Below are positions 51,732 to 61,319 of a DNA stretch of 64,000 nucleotides, in pieces. Numbering within the stretch: the first letter of the stretch is position 1; every line of letters begins with the position of its first letter. The notes under the pieces were generated by a model. That model saw only the letters and a program-made list of their open reading frames with translations, searched no databases and was not told where the DNA came from. A program made the translations under genes and the position numbers. The DNA comes from Branchiibius hedensis (GTDB lineage: Bacteria; Actinomycetota; Actinomycetes; Actinomycetales; Dermatophilaceae), in contig NZ_UESZ01000001.1 of the NCBI RefSeq assembly GCF_900108585.1, forward strand, positions 1,116,001 to 1,180,000, given 5' to 3'.

Positions 51732-52403
51732 GTGGCCATCGCCGAACGTGGCCGCACCGTCGGGGCGGTCCTGCAAGTGTTGCAACCGGAGTTCCCGGAT
51801 CTGACCATCTCCAAGCTGCGCTACCTGGACGCTGAAGGCTTGGTCAGCCCGACCCGCAGCGCCTCTGGGTACCGCCGCTACAGCGCCGCCGACGTCGACC
51901 GACTCCGCTTCGTGCTCACCTGTCAGCGGGACCGGTTCTGGCCGCTGAAGAAGATCTCTGAGGCGTTGGACGCCTACGAGCGCGGCCTGACGCCGTCCCA
52001 GGAGGTGCCCCTGCCGGTGCCACCTGCGCCCGAGCCGGACCCGGACGTGCGTGACCTGGACCTGCAGGTACGTCGCGGTGCCCGACTGACCGCGGCCGAA
52101 CTGCGCCAGGGTGCGGGTCTGGACCGGGCGGCGCTGGCCGATCTCGAAGCCTTCGGGCTGCTGCGCGCCGACAAGGACGGCTATTTCGACGAAGGCGACC
52201 TGGCGGTGGCCGCCGCTGCCGCCAACCTCCTGCGCCACGGGGTCGAAGGGCGCCACCTGCGCCTGTTCCACCTGGCCGCCGGTCGGGAAGTCGATCTGGT
52301 CCGACAGATGGCGGCGACCACCGACGTCGAGTCGTCGGACTTGTTGCGCGAATGTCTCGGCCTGCACGTAGCCCTGGTCCGATCGCGGCTGTCGCGACCC
52401 TGA
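51732..52403 (+). CDS. ftsR: MerR-family regulator, FtsR (Rv1828)-like
   Basis: A 223-residue regulator: N-terminal MerR winged helix (FPDLTISKLRYLDAEGLVSP then TRSASGYRRYSAADVDRLRF) and a C-terminal helical domain with an SPTF-like second HTH feature (ARLTAAELRQGAGLDRAALA). Homologues activate ftsZ and cell-division genes in corynebacteria. Fifteen bases after the FHA gene; GTG start at 51732. Confidence 0.85.
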   Translation: MAIAERGRTVGAVLQVLQPEFPDLTISKLRYLDAEGLVSPTRSASGYRRYSAADVDRLRFVLTCQRDRFWPLKKISEALDAYERGLTPSQEVPLPVPPAPEPDPDVRDLDLQVRRGARLTAAELRQGAGLDRAALADLEAFGLLRADKDGYFDEGDLAVAAAAANLLRHGVEGRHLRLFHLAAGREVDLVRQMAATTDVESSDLLRECLGLHVALVRSRLSRP

Positions 52404-52423
52404 TCGCGGGGTAGCGTGGGGTC

Positions 52424-52930
52424 GTGCGCGAAGTCGAGGTCATGGGTGTGCGGGTCGAGATGCCGACCAACAAGCCGATCATCCTGTTGCGCGAGCGCGG
52501 CGGTCAGCGCTACGTGCCGATCTGGATCGGCGCCCCGGAAGCGACCGCGATTGCCTACGCCCAGCAGGGCGTGGTTCCTCCCCGGCCGTTGACCCACGAT
52601 CTGATCGTGAACCTGATCGACGGTCTTGGCCACGCCCTGTCCTCTGTGGTCATTACCAAGATGGAGGAGGGGGTCTTCTTCGCCGATGTGGTGATCGACG
52701 AGGATCGGCGCATCGGGTCGCGTTCCTCCGACGCCATCGCGATCGCGCTGCGCGCGAACATCCCGATCTATGTCGCCGACCAGGTCCTCGATGAAGTGGG
52801 GGTGGAGATCGCCGACGAAGAGGAAGAAGCTGAACAAGTTGAGAAATTCCGCGAGTTCCTGGACAACGTGTCCGCGGAAGACTTCGAATTGGGCCCGGAT
52901 TCCGATGCTCCGCACGAACCACCCGCCTAG
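52424..52930 (+). CDS. DUF151 bifunctional nuclease-family protein
   Basis: A 168-residue protein of the DUF151/bifunctional-nuclease family (Rv1829-like). Visible: VMGVRVEMPTNKPIILLRER, YVPIWIGAPEATAIAYAQQG, FFADVVIDEDRRIGSRSSDA and an acidic C-terminal tail (EEEEAEQVEKF). The biochemical role in actinobacteria is unsettled. Position between two MerR genes is conserved. Confidence 0.88.
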   Translation: MREVEVMGVRVEMPTNKPIILLRERGGQRYVPIWIGAPEATAIAYAQQGVVPPRPLTHDLIVNLIDGLGHALSSVVITKMEEGVFFADVVIDEDRRIGSRSSDAIAIALRANIPIYVADQVLDEVGVEIADEEEEAEQVEKFREFLDNVSAEDFELGPDSDAPHEPPA

Positions 52931-52937
52931 ATGTCTA

Positions 52938-52960
52938 ACCCTCAAGTGAACGCTTAGGGT
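52938..52960. promoter_or_regulatory. Imperfect inverted repeat upstream of the second MerR gene
   Basis: ACCCTCAAG (52938-52946) and CTTAGGGT (52953-52960) are near-complementary arms, about 100 bases before GTG 53059. MerR-type regulators bind such spaced dyads in their own promoters, so autoregulation is possible. Confidence 0.4.
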
Positions 52961-53058
52961 ACGCCGATGGGTTGCGACACGCCGAGCGTGCTCGTTGACC
53001 ACCCGCGCACCCAGCCATAGCTTTAACCAGCAACCAGAACAGAAATCCGGAGGTAGCC

Positions 53059-53655
53059 GTGGCCCGCAACGAGGCTCCGAACCGCGCGCAGGACGGCCGC
53101 GGCAGCACTCCCGCGCCGTTACAAGGCGCCTTGTTCACCCCAGACCTGCCCGAGCAGATGACCGAAGCCGTGGGCTACCGCGGCCCCGTGGTGTGCAGCA
53201 CGGTCGATGTCACCTACCGGCAACTGGACTACTGGGCGCGCACGGGGCTCGTCGAGCCGTCCGTGCGCAACCCCTCCGGGTCGGGGCACCAGCGCCTCTA
53301 CAGCTTCCGCGACATCCTGTTGGTGAAGGTGGTCAAGCGGTTGCTGGACACCGGAGTCTCCCTGCAGCAGATCCGCGTCGCGGTCAGCCACCTGCGCGAC
53401 CGTGGCATCGAGGACTTGGCTTCCATCACCTTGATGTCGGATGGTGCCAGCGTCTACGAATGCACCTCGGATGCGGAGGTCATCGACCTGGTCCGTGGCG
53501 GTCAGGGCGTCTTCGGTATCGCCCTCGGCACCGTCTGGCACGAGGTCGAAGGGTCGTTGTCGGAACTGCCGAGCGAACGCCCCGATGCCGCGACACCGGC
53601 TGAGCACCCCGGTGATGAGCTGCGTGCCCGGCGCCAGCGCCGCAACGTGAGCTGA
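53059..53655 (+). CDS. MerR-family regulator (Rv1830-like)
   Basis: A 198-residue regulator. The MerR domain starts late: VDVTYRQLDYWARTGLVEPS then SGSGHQRLYSFRDILLVKVV. It ends in a basic tail (RARRQRRNVS). GGAGG 9 bases before the GTG start supports 53059. Its position just before the glycine riboswitch and gcvP, with an inverted repeat upstream, matches the mycobacterial order. Confidence 0.87.
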   Translation: MARNEAPNRAQDGRGSTPAPLQGALFTPDLPEQMTEAVGYRGPVVCSTVDVTYRQLDYWARTGLVEPSVRNPSGSGHQRLYSFRDILLVKVVKRLLDTGVSLQQIRVAVSHLRDRGIEDLASITLMSDGASVYECTSDAEVIDLVRGGQGVFGIALGTVWHEVEGSLSELPSERPDAATPAEHPGDELRARRQRRNVS

Positions 53656-53660
53656 CCGCC

Positions 53661-53666
53661 TATACT
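53661..53666 (+). promoter_or_regulatory. -10 element for the gcvP riboswitch transcript
   Basis: TATACT, close to the TATAAT consensus, 19 bases before the riboswitch P1 stem and inside the stop region of the MerR gene. No clear -35 partner. Transcription would start near 53673. Confidence 0.5.
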
Positions 53667-53684
53667 CGGGGTTAGCTTTCGACG

Positions 53685-53764
53685 CCGGATGGGAGAGCTT
53701 CCGTTTCGGGAAGCGCCGACGGGGCAACTCTCCCCAGAACCTCTCAGGCACCAGGACCATCCGG
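53685..53764 (+). promoter_or_regulatory. Glycine riboswitch (single aptamer) controlling gcvP
   Basis: P1 CCGGATGG (53685-53692) pairs perfectly with CCATCCGG (53757-53764). Between are the family hallmarks: GGAGAG, CGCCGACGGGGCAA, CTCTCCCCAGAA and CCTCTCAGGCACCAGGACC. Only one aptamer is present; a short hairpin AGAG-GCTG-CTCT (53766-53777) follows in the place of a second aptamer, as in ghost-aptamer singlets. Senses glycine and should switch on glycine cleavage when glycine is high. Confidence 0.92.
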
Positions 53765-53795
53765 AAGAGGCTGCTCTGAAGGTCGTGTGCTGACA

Positions 53796-53840
53796 GAGGG
53801 GGAGACGCCGTACCTCTGCGTTCGTCTCAACCCCTCAGGA
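53796..53840 (+). promoter_or_regulatory. Expression-platform hairpin next to the gcvP ribosome site
   Basis: GAGGGG-GAGACG (53796-53807) pairs with CGTCTC-AA-CCCCTC (53823-53836), with an AA bulge. The last paired base abuts AGGA (53837-53840), the ribosome site of gcvP (ATG 53846). The hairpin has no U-run, so control at translation is more likely than termination. Confidence 0.6.
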
Positions 53841-53845
53841 CTGTC

Positions 53846-56686
53846 ATGACTGATTTCGTCTCCCGGCACATCGGCCCGTCGTCCCCGGACGTCGAGCGCA
53901 TGCTCGCCACGATCGGCCAGCCGTCGCTCGACGCGCTGATCACCACGGCCATCCCGGGTGGGATCCGCCAACCTGCCGCGCTGGACGTCGCGGCCGCTGA
54001 GTCCGAGCCGGCTGTCATCGCGGAGTTGCGGGCCAAGGCGGAGCAGAACGCGGTGCTCACCTCGATGATCGGACTGGGCTACTACGGCACCCACACCCCG
54101 CCGGTGGTCAAGCGCAACATCCTGGAGAACCCGGCCTGGTACACCGCCTACACGCCGTACCAGCCGGAGATCAGCCAGGGCCGTTTGGAGGCGCTGCTGA
54201 ACTTCCAGACCATGGTCATCGACCTGACCGGCCTCGATGTCGCAGGCTCCTCTCTGCTGGACGAGGCGACCGCCGTTGCCGAGGCGATGACGCTGATGCG
54301 CCGGGCGAGCAAGGCGGCCAAGGACGCCGTGCTCCTGGTCGACGAGCAGGTCCTGCCTCAGTCGATCGGGGTGACCCGCACCCGCGCCGTGCCGCTCGGC
54401 CTCGACGTCGTCGTCGCCGACCTGCGGTCGAGTGACTCCCTGCGCGCGTTGGCGGGAGATCGCGAGGTCTTCGGTGTCGTGGTGCAGTACCCGTCCGCCG
54501 ATGGTTCCATCACCGACTGGTCGGCGCGGGTCGCCGAAGCGCACGAGACCGGTGCTCTGGTCACTGCGGCCGCGGACCTGCTCGCACTCACCTTGCTGAA
54601 GCCGCCGGGGGAATGGGGCGCTGACATCGCCGTCGGCACCACCCAGCGGTTCGGGGTCCCGATGGGCTTCGGTGGCCCGCACGCCGGGTACATGGCGGTG
54701 CACTCCGGCCTGGAGCGCAACCTGCCCGGCCGCCTGGTCGGGGTGTCCGTCGACGCGGACGGTGCGCCCGCCTACCGCCTGGCGCTGCAGACCCGGGAGC
54801 AGCACATCCGCCGGGAGAAGGCGACCTCCAACATCTGCACCGCCCAGGTGCTGCTGGCCGTGATGGCCTCGATGTACGCCGTGTGGCACGGCCCGACCGG
54901 ACTGACCCGGATCGCGCAGCAGGTGCACGACAAGACGCGTGCGCTGGCGGCCGCCCTGACCGCTGCCGGTTACGAGTTGGCCTCGGACGCCTTCTTCGAC
55001 ACGCTGACCGTGGTCGCGCCCGGTCGCGGCGCGGAGTTGGTGGCGGCGGCCCTGTCGAACGGCATCAACATCCACGGCGTCGACGCCGACCGGGTCTCGA
55101 TCAGCCTGGACGAGACGACGACCGATTCAGACCTGGCCGATCTGGCCGCCGCGTTCGGGCTCACGGCCGTCCCCGCGCTGGAAGGTGAGGTCGCCTGGCC
55201 GGCCGAGTTGCGGCGTACGTCGGACTTCCTCACCCACCCGGTGTTCTCCGCCCACCACAGCGAGACGGCGATGCTGCGCTACCTGCGCACGCTCGCCGAC
55301 CGCGACTACGCCCTGGACCGGGGCATGATCCCGCTCGGGTCGTGCACGATGAAGCTCAACGCGACCACGGAGATGGAGTCGATCACCTGGCCGGAGTTCG
55401 CCAATCTGCACCCGTTCGCGCCGGCGGACCAGAGCGTCGGGATCCGTTCGCTGATCGACGATTTGGAGCAGTGGTTGTGTGCGATCACCGGCTACGACGC
55501 CGTGTCGCTGCAGCCCAACGCCGGCTCCCAGGGGGAGTTCGCAGGTCTGCTGGCGATCCACGCCTTCCATGAGGCCAACGGGGATCGCGACCGGAACATC
55601 TGTCTGATCCCCGCGTCGGCGCACGGCACGAACGCGGCCTCGGCGGTGATGGCCGGGCTCAAGGTCGTCGTCGTCAAGACCGCGCCGACCGGCGAGATCG
55701 ACATGGACGACCTCAAGATCAAGATCAAGCAGCACGGGGAGAACCTCGCGGCGATCATGGTCACCTACCCCTCGACGCACGGCGTCTTCGAGGACACGAT
55801 CACCGAGCTGTGTGATCTGGTGCATGAGGCCGGTGGGCAGGTCTACATCGACGGCGCGAACCTGAACGCCCTTGTGGGACTAGCGCAGCCGGGCAAGTTC
55901 GGTGGCGACGTGTCGCACCTGAACCTGCACAAGACGTTCTGCATCCCACACGGCGGCGGTGGTCCGGGCGTCGGCCCGGTCGCGGTGCGTAGCCACTTGG
56001 CGCCGTACTTGCCGGGTACGCCGTTCGCGCCCTCGGCGGTCGGTCCGGTTTCGGCCGCACCGTTCGGGTCCGCCTCGATCCTGCCGATCTCCTGGGCCTA
56101 CGTACGCCTCATGGGCGGCGCGGGCCTGACCCAGGCGACGGAGACGGCGATCCTGAACGCGAACTACATTGCCGCGCGGTTGAATTCGTCCTACCCGGTG
56201 CTCTACTCCGGTGACGGCGGCCTGGTCGCGCACGAGTGCATCCTGGATCTGCGGGGGCTGACCAAGGAGTCCGGCGTCACGGTCGACGACGTCGCCAAGC
56301 GACTGATCGACTATGGCTTCCACGCGCCGACGATGAGCTTCCCGGTGGCCGGCACGCTGATGGTCGAGCCGACCGAGAGTGAATCCCTGGAAGAGATCGA
56401 CCGGTTCTGCGATGCGATGATCGCGATCCGCGCCGAGATCCAGCAGGTGATCGATGGCGTTGTGTCCGCCGAGGATTCGGTGCTGCGACACGCTCCGCAC
56501 ACGGCGGTTTCGCTGGTCCGTGAATGGGAGCACCCGTACTCGCGTGAGGAGGCTGCCTTCCCGGCGGGGGTCGACCCGCTGCGTAAGTACTGGGCGCCGG
56601 TGCGCCGGATCGATGGCGCGTACGGCGACCGGCACCTGATCTGCTCCTGCCCGTCGCCGGAGGCGTTCGAGCACGTCGGTGACTGA
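53846..56686 (+). CDS. gcvP: Glycine dehydrogenase (aminomethyl-transferring), P protein
   Basis: PLP enzyme that decarboxylates glycine and passes the aminomethyl group to GcvH. The 946-residue protein is a full-length fused P protein: N-terminal [71 protein letters not shown], and PLP lysine in [19 protein letters not shown] (Lys696). Controlled by the glycine riboswitch directly upstream. Confidence 0.97.
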   Translation: MTDFVSRHIGPSSPDVERMLATIGQPSLDALITTAIPGGIRQPAALDVAAAESEPAVIAELRAKAEQNAVLTSMIGLGYYGTHTPPVVKRNILENPAWYTAYTPYQPEISQGRLEALLNFQTMVIDLTGLDVAGSSLLDEATAVAEAMTLMRRASKAAKDAVLLVDEQVLPQSIGVTRTRAVPLGLDVVVADLRSSDSLRALAGDREVFGVVVQYPSADGSITDWSARVAEAHETGALVTAAADLLALTLLKPPGEWGADIAVGTTQRFGVPMGFGGPHAGYMAVHSGLERNLPGRLVGVSVDADGAPAYRLALQTREQHIRREKATSNICTAQVLLAVMASMYAVWHGPTGLTRIAQQVHDKTRALAAALTAAGYELASDAFFDTLTVVAPGRGAELVAAALSNGINIHGVDADRVSISLDETTTDSDLADLAAAFGLTAVPALEGEVAWPAELRRTSDFLTHPVFSAHHSETAMLRYLRTLADRDYALDRGMIPLGSCTMKLNATTEMESITWPEFANLHPFAPADQSVGIRSLIDDLEQWLCAITGYDAVSLQPNAGSQGEFAGLLAIHAFHEANGDRDRNICLIPASAHGTNAASAVMAGLKVVVVKTAPTGEIDMDDLKIKIKQHGENLAAIMVTYPSTHGVFEDTITELCDLVHEAGGQVYIDGANLNALVGLAQPGKFGGDVSHLNLHKTFCIPHGGGGPGVGPVAVRSHLAPYLPGTPFAPSAVGPVSAAPFGSASILPISWAYVRLMGGAGLTQATETAILNANYIAARLNSSYPVLYSGDGGLVAHECILDLRGLTKESGVTVDDVAKRLIDYGFHAPTMSFPVAGTLMVEPTESESLEEIDRFCDAMIAIRAEIQQVIDGVVSAEDSVLRHAPHTAVSLVREWEHPYSREEAAFPAGVDPLRKYWAPVRRIDGAYGDRHLICSCPSPEAFEHVGD

Positions 56687-57431
56687 GGTCTTGATTGGTG
56701 AGGTGCCGGGTGATTTCGTGTCGCCCGGCACCTCTCCGTCTCCGGCGGTGCTGTTGTTGCACGGTACGGCGAGCGAGCGTGACGAGGTAGGCGGACTCTT
56801 CGTCCGGTTGGCCGAGTCTCTTGTGGCAGGCGGAATTGCCTCTCTCCGCATCGATTTCGCTGGTTGTGGGGCGAGCTCCCGGCCGCAGACCGATTTCACG
56901 GTGACCTCGGAATTGTCCGATGCTCAAGCGGCGGTGACGTGGTTGCGTGGGCAGCCGTCCGTCTCCCGGGTAGCGGTGCTGGGGATGTCCCAGGGCGGAA
57001 TGATCGCGTTGCTGCTCGCGGCTCAGGATCCCGCACTCGCCGCTCTCGTGACCTGGTCCGCCGGGGTGCTGACTACGTCCGATCTGGCTGGCGCTTTTCC
57101 CGGGGTGCTGAGTGACGGCGCGTCCTCGGCGGTCATCGATCTCGGGTACCGCACCTTCGAATTCTCCCGGCAGTGGCTCGAGGAGTTCCGGGCGATGGAC
57201 CTCGGTGCGGCGGCCGCGGCCGTCACCGTCCCGGTACTGGCGGTGTGCGGCACAGCGGACACAGTCGTCTCGCCGGCCGCGTCTTCCCGGTTGGTCGCAG
57301 ATGCGCCGGACCGTGCGTTGGTCGAGATCGACGGGGCCGATCACATCTTCAACGTGCTGTCGCATTCCTCGGCGGCGGACCAGTTATTGACTGTCACGAC
57401 GAATTGGCTTGTGGCAACGTTGGCCAGGTGA
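56679..57431 (+). CDS. Alpha/beta-hydrolase (dienelactone-hydrolase/esterase type)
   Basis: A 250-residue hydrolase. Pattern: [34 protein letters not shown], nucleophile elbow [18 protein letters not shown], acid region [20 protein letters not shown], and His in [14 protein letters not shown]. No signal peptide. The GTG start overlaps the gcvP stop by 8 bases, so it may be read from the riboswitch transcript, though a functional link to glycine is not evident. Confidence 0.83.
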   Translation: MTEVLIGEVPGDFVSPGTSPSPAVLLLHGTASERDEVGGLFVRLAESLVAGGIASLRIDFAGCGASSRPQTDFTVTSELSDAQAAVTWLRGQPSVSRVAVLGMSQGGMIALLLAAQDPALAALVTWSAGVLTTSDLAGAFPGVLSDGASSAVIDLGYRTFEFSRQWLEEFRAMDLGAAAAAVTVPVLAVCGTADTVVSPAASSRLVADAPDRALVEIDGADHIFNVLSHSSAADQLLTVTTNWLVATLAR

Positions 57432-58465
57432 CCGACCAGGTTCAGGAGACAGTGGAACTCGCATCGACACTGCTCGGTGAGCCGTTGGCCCTCGTCGGTG
57501 ACCCGCTGCCGAGCGGATCCCGACATCAGGTACTGCGACTGCGTCGATCCTCGGTCGAAGCCGACACCGTTGTCGCCAAACGCCGCCTGATTCCCGAGCC
57601 GTCACCGGAAGTTGCTGCGCTGGAGGCGTTTTCGGCGGTCGGATCCACCGTCACACCCACATTGGTCGCCCATGCCCCCGACCTCTTCATCATGTCCGAC
57701 CTGGGCGACCACCCGGATCTCGCCTCCCGCATGCTGACCGGTGATCCGCTGCTGACCCGGCGTGCGCTGCTCGCGTGGGCGACCGGATTAGCCCGGTTCC
57801 ACCGTGCCGGTGTTAAGGCACGGGTGCTGGTGCCCGATTCTCTGGCTGACTACATGCCCGGCCCACTCGACGAAGCGGCTGACGATCTGGTGACGCAGGC
57901 GGCCGACCTGGGGGTCGACGTACGTCATGGATTCGTTGAATTGCGCGACGTAGCGGGCTCATTCGAGACGTCACTGGAGGTGTTGTCGGCAGGTGACATG
58001 TGCCCGGATAACAATCTCTTGACCGACGAGGGCGCCTACTTCCTCGATCTGGAGTTTGCGACGGTCCGCCACCTGGCGTGGGACCTCGCCTATCTGTTGG
58101 TCCCGTGGCCGTCGTGTTGGTGCGCCTGGCGGTTGCCGCCGGGGTTGGGGCGGTCGGCACTCGGGCGGTGGCGCGAGGTCTTCGTATGCGACGACTCCAC
58201 CTGGCGGGCCGTGCAGAAAGACGTGGAGTTGGCGGCTGATGCGTGGCGCTGGTTGTCGATCAGTTGGCTCCTTCCCACCCTTTCTACGGGGTGGCCGGAG
58301 CGCGCAGATCGGCCCGCCCCGCCGGTGCCGGACCGCCTATGCCATTCGCTCGACGCACTCGCCCGCAGCCGGGCTCTTCCGGAGTACCGCTCGGCTGCAA
58401 CGCAATTGGCGGCTGCGATCCGGCGACGCTTTACCGTCGCATCCCTGGGAGTGGTCGGCGCATGA
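57428..58465 (+). CDS. Phosphotransferase-fold (APH/kinase-like) protein
   Basis: A 345-residue protein with the aminoglycoside-phosphotransferase fold. Visible are SGSRHQVLRLRR, an AKRRL nucleotide-binding Lys candidate, IMSDLGDHPDLASRML, RALLAWATGLARFHRAGV, and the catalytic loop LSAGDMCPDNNLLTDEGAYF followed by LDLEFATVRHLAWDLAYL. The usual HGDxHxxN loop reads SAGDMCPDN, so Asp and Asn are kept while His is replaced. Substrate unknown. GTGA overlap with the hydrolase and ATGA overlap with the next kinase. Confidence 0.78.
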   Translation: MTDQVQETVELASTLLGEPLALVGDPLPSGSRHQVLRLRRSSVEADTVVAKRRLIPEPSPEVAALEAFSAVGSTVTPTLVAHAPDLFIMSDLGDHPDLASRMLTGDPLLTRRALLAWATGLARFHRAGVKARVLVPDSLADYMPGPLDEAADDLVTQAADLGVDVRHGFVELRDVAGSFETSLEVLSAGDMCPDNNLLTDEGAYFLDLEFATVRHLAWDLAYLLVPWPSCWCAWRLPPGLGRSALGRWREVFVCDDSTWRAVQKDVELAADAWRWLSISWLLPTLSTGWPERADRPAPPVPDRLCHSLDALARSRALPEYRSAATQLAAAIRRRFTVASLGVVGA

Positions 58466-58989
58466 GTGTCGTCGGGCCCCGGCTGGTGGTGATTCGCGGC
58501 AACAGCGGATCCGGAAAGTCGTGTGTCGCCGCAGACCTTCAAACAGCTAACAAAGGCCGAATTGCGCGGATCGGACAGGATGCGATACGACGTGACCTCC
58601 TCAAAACCAACGACCGCCCCGGCACGCTCGCTGTCGATCTCATCGGCGACACCGCGCGCTGGTGCCTCGCGCGAGGTCTCGACGTGGTGATCGAGGGGAT
58701 CCTCAACTCTTCGGTTTATGGCGACCTGCTTCGCGGTTTGCGGGCCGATCACAGTGGCTATTTCGCCGCCTACTATCTCGACGTCCCATTCGAGGAGACC
58801 GTGCGCCGACACATGACCAAGCCGAACAGGGATGAGTTCGGGGAGGCGGAGATGCGCGAGTGGTATCGACCGCTAGACCTCGTCACAGGGCTCGATGAAT
58901 CGGTCATCGACGCCACCAGTTCCAGGGCCTGTACGGGCACGACGATCGCCCGCGTCGCTGGCTGGAAACGACCGCCAAGCCAGCGCTGA
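58462..58989 (+). CDS. P-loop kinase (AAA/zeta-toxin-like small-molecule kinase)
   Basis: A 175-residue nucleotide-binding protein: LVVIRGNSGSGKSCVAADLQ (P-loop), GQDAIRRDLLKTND, GLDVVIEGILNSSVYGDLLR, and lid-like EETVRRHMTKPNRDEFGEAE with MREWYRPLDL. This pattern is common in actinobacterial small kinases next to APH-fold proteins, sometimes labelled chloramphenicol-phosphotransferase-like. Substrate unknown. Confidence 0.78.
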   Translation: MSVVGPRLVVIRGNSGSGKSCVAADLQTANKGRIARIGQDAIRRDLLKTNDRPGTLAVDLIGDTARWCLARGLDVVIEGILNSSVYGDLLRGLRADHSGYFAAYYLDVPFEETVRRHMTKPNRDEFGEAEMREWYRPLDLVTGLDESVIDATSSRACTGTTIARVAGWKRPPSQR

Positions 58990-59025
58990 GGGAGGCTGTC
59001 GGTGGTCGCACCTAGGGTCTGATCC

Positions 59026-60372
59026 ATGGCCCAGATCATCGCCGAGCGACACCCGGACGCAGCGTCCGATGTGCCCTCGGTGGTGCGCGCCTTCCAGGAG
59101 TGGATCGCCGAGGTGGAGCTCGATGAGCCGACGTGGGAAGCGGTCCGCTGTATGGAGGACCTCAAGAACACTCTGACGGCGCGGCAGGCCGACGTCACGG
59201 TCGCTCTGCATCGCGAGCAAGCGGAGAAGGATGCTGCTCGGGGCTTCGTACTCCCGTCACACACCGACCGGGTGGTCGCCGCTCAGCTCGGACTCGCGCG
59301 GCGTCGCTCTCCGGTGCAGGCCGGTCGACTACTGCGTATCGCGCATCTGACCGTGGCCGCCGAACCGGTGCGTGAGGCGATGCGGACCGGTGAGCTGAAT
59401 GAGGAGCAGGCCGGGATCATCCGCCGGGAGACCGATGGCCTCACACCCGAGGACCGAGACCGCGTCATCGAGAAGGTGGCAGACACCCTTGGCCGGACGT
59501 CGGACCGTCACCTGTCCGACGATGTCCGGACCGCGGCGCACCGGGTTGATCCCGAACTCGCGGCACGCCGCGCGGAGGCCGCCCGCGCCGATCGACACGT
59601 CAGTCTTCGGTCGGCGCGTGACGGAATGGCGCACCTGTCGGCTTTCCTGCCTGCTGTTGAGGGTCGCGCCTGCTTGGAAGCGCTGCGTAAGGGCGCGAAC
59701 GCCGCGAAGCGGCAGCCCCGCCCTGAGAAAGGGCCAGATCGAACTCCGCGGCAGTGGATGGCAGACCTTCTGGTGCACCGTGTCTCGGGTCGGGACCCCG
59801 TGACGGAACCAGTCGACGTACACGTCAATCTCGTCGTGCCCATCGACTCGCTCATCTCGGGCAATGAGCCGGGTTACCTGCCTGGCTATGGGCCGATCCC
59901 GGCCGGTGAGGTGCGCGAGTTGCTGTCCCAGCGCGAGGACGGCGTCGACGTACGTCGCTTGTTCGTCCATCCGGGTAGCGGCCAGTTGGTCGGGATGGAG
60001 AGCAAGAGCCGGTTCTTCCGCGGGTTGCTCGCCCAGTTCGTGCAGTGGCGCGACCGGCGCTGCCGCACGCCTTGGTGCGGTGCTCCCATCAAGGAGATCG
60101 ACCACATCACTGCCCACGCGAAGGGAGGCGCGACCAGCGCAGACAACGCCGAAGGCGACTGTCAGTGGTGCAATTTGGTCAAGGAACATCCGGCGTGGCA
60201 TGTGACCGGTCATGCCCGTGAGGTGCTCGTCAGCAGCGGGGGACTGCAGGCCACGACGCGGCCTCCGCTGGTCAATGAACCCTCCCAGGCGTGGTCGCCG
60301 CTTGAGGAGTATCTCCTCGATCTCGAATGGCGCTGGGCGCTCCGGCGAGCGTCGGGCAAGGATGACCCGTAG
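59026..60372 (+). CDS. DUF222/HNH-endonuclease protein
   Basis: A 448-residue protein of the abundant actinobacterial DUF222-HNH family. N-terminal DUF222 helical region (ARRRSPVQAGRLLRIAHLTV, EPVREAMRTGELNEEQAGII) and a C-terminal HNH nuclease with zinc cysteines (RDRRCRTPWCGAPIKEIDHI and CQWCNLVKEHPAWH). Many paralogues occur per genome; some are linked to mobile elements (retron or 13E12-type repeats). Single gene here. Confidence 0.9.
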   Translation: MAQIIAERHPDAASDVPSVVRAFQEWIAEVELDEPTWEAVRCMEDLKNTLTARQADVTVALHREQAEKDAARGFVLPSHTDRVVAAQLGLARRRSPVQAGRLLRIAHLTVAAEPVREAMRTGELNEEQAGIIRRETDGLTPEDRDRVIEKVADTLGRTSDRHLSDDVRTAAHRVDPELAARRAEAARADRHVSLRSARDGMAHLSAFLPAVEGRACLEALRKGANAAKRQPRPEKGPDRTPRQWMADLLVHRVSGRDPVTEPVDVHVNLVVPIDSLISGNEPGYLPGYGPIPAGEVRELLSQREDGVDVRRLFVHPGSGQLVGMESKSRFFRGLLAQFVQWRDRRCRTPWCGAPIKEIDHITAHAKGGATSADNAEGDCQWCNLVKEHPAWHVTGHAREVLVSSGGLQATTRPPLVNEPSQAWSPLEEYLLDLEWRWALRRASGKDDP

Positions 60373-60635
60373 GACAACGAGGGCAGCTCCCTGCCCGGCA
60401 GAGCTACTCCTCACCGAAGGTCGCAGGTGATACGAGTACTGTTCGTGCACAGCTGAATTCGTCGAATCGCGAGACAGTTGGTGGTGCGCGCGTTCCGTCG
60501 ATGGCATGTCTCCGGACGGCGTTGTAGCGCAGTTCGCCGTCGTGGGCGACATCTCCGGGGACGGGGGCGGGGGAGCTTCTGCGCACCTTCGGGTTCGACA
60601 CGATGTTGCGGGCCGCCTTCGATGCCTGATACCTC

Positions 60636-61304
60636 TCAGAGGTGTTTGGCGGCTTCCCGGCGGCTGAGCGGCGAGAGGACGTGGGTCGCCAGGTAGGTGC
60701 GCACCCAGTCGGGGTGTGCCCGAGCGGCATCCCGCAGCGCCCAGCCGATCGCCTTACGAAGGAAGAACTCGTTGTCCTCACGGCTGGGTTCGATGGCGTC
60801 GGTAAGCAATACCAGGTCGGTGGCTTCGCCGCGGCCGAGTTGCGCGATGATCGCCGCCCGGCGGATCCAGAAGTCCGGGTCCCGGCTCCAACCGCGCAGC
60901 AGATCGGGCACCCCGGGGATGCCGGCGTCGAGCAACTCCCGGAGCCGGTGCGCCGCTTCGTCGACGTAGTCCCACCACTGGCCGGTGCGAATGAAGTGCT
61001 CGACAAGAGGCATCGAATCGCGCTGTCCGGCAATGGTTTTAGTCGCGAGAAGCGCGAGCGCGGCGTACCGTTCCTCGCGATGGGTTGCCCCGTCCCAGAG
61101 TCGCAGCGCTGCGGCACGAACCGTGACTGGGTCGGTGATGTCTCGTACGGCTGCCCGCGCGATCCGTCGAGCAGCGGGTACGCGGACGCCGAGGTAGGGC
61201 ATGGCGGACTTCATGTACTGCTGTTGGCCAGGCGCAAGCAGTGGGTCGGCAGCCGCGCGCAACTCGCGGCGGATGTCCTGCACCAGAACCTCGACGGCGC
61301 TCAT
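60636..61304 (-). CDS. DNA-alkylation-repair (AlkD-like) HEAT-repeat protein
   Basis: A 222-residue all-helical protein: QQQYMKSAMPYLGVRVPAAR, LWDGATHREERYAALALLAT, TGQWWDYVDEAAHRL and DPDFWIRRAAIIAQLGRGEA with FFLRKAIGWALRDAARAHPD. The WWD/WDYVD aspartate and the FWIRRAAI segment are AlkD marks; AlkD glycosylase removes N3/N7-alkyl purines. Convergent with the HNH gene, 263 bases away, in which I see no gene. Confidence 0.87.
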   Translation of the reverse strand: MSAVEVLVQDIRRELRAAADPLLAPGQQQYMKSAMPYLGVRVPAARRIARAAVRDITDPVTVRAAALRLWDGATHREERYAALALLATKTIAGQRDSMPLVEHFIRTGQWWDYVDEAAHRLRELLDAGIPGVPDLLRGWSRDPDFWIRRAAIIAQLGRGEATDLVLLTDAIEPSREDNEFFLRKAIGWALRDAARAHPDWVRTYLATHVLSPLSRREAAKHL

Positions 61305-61319
61305 CGAGCGGGTGGACGG

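Noticed and set aside
60404-60635. Possible gene in the gap between the HNH and AlkD-like genes
   Set aside because: Minus-strand reading shows no motif, start or ribosome site; I see nothing supportable there.
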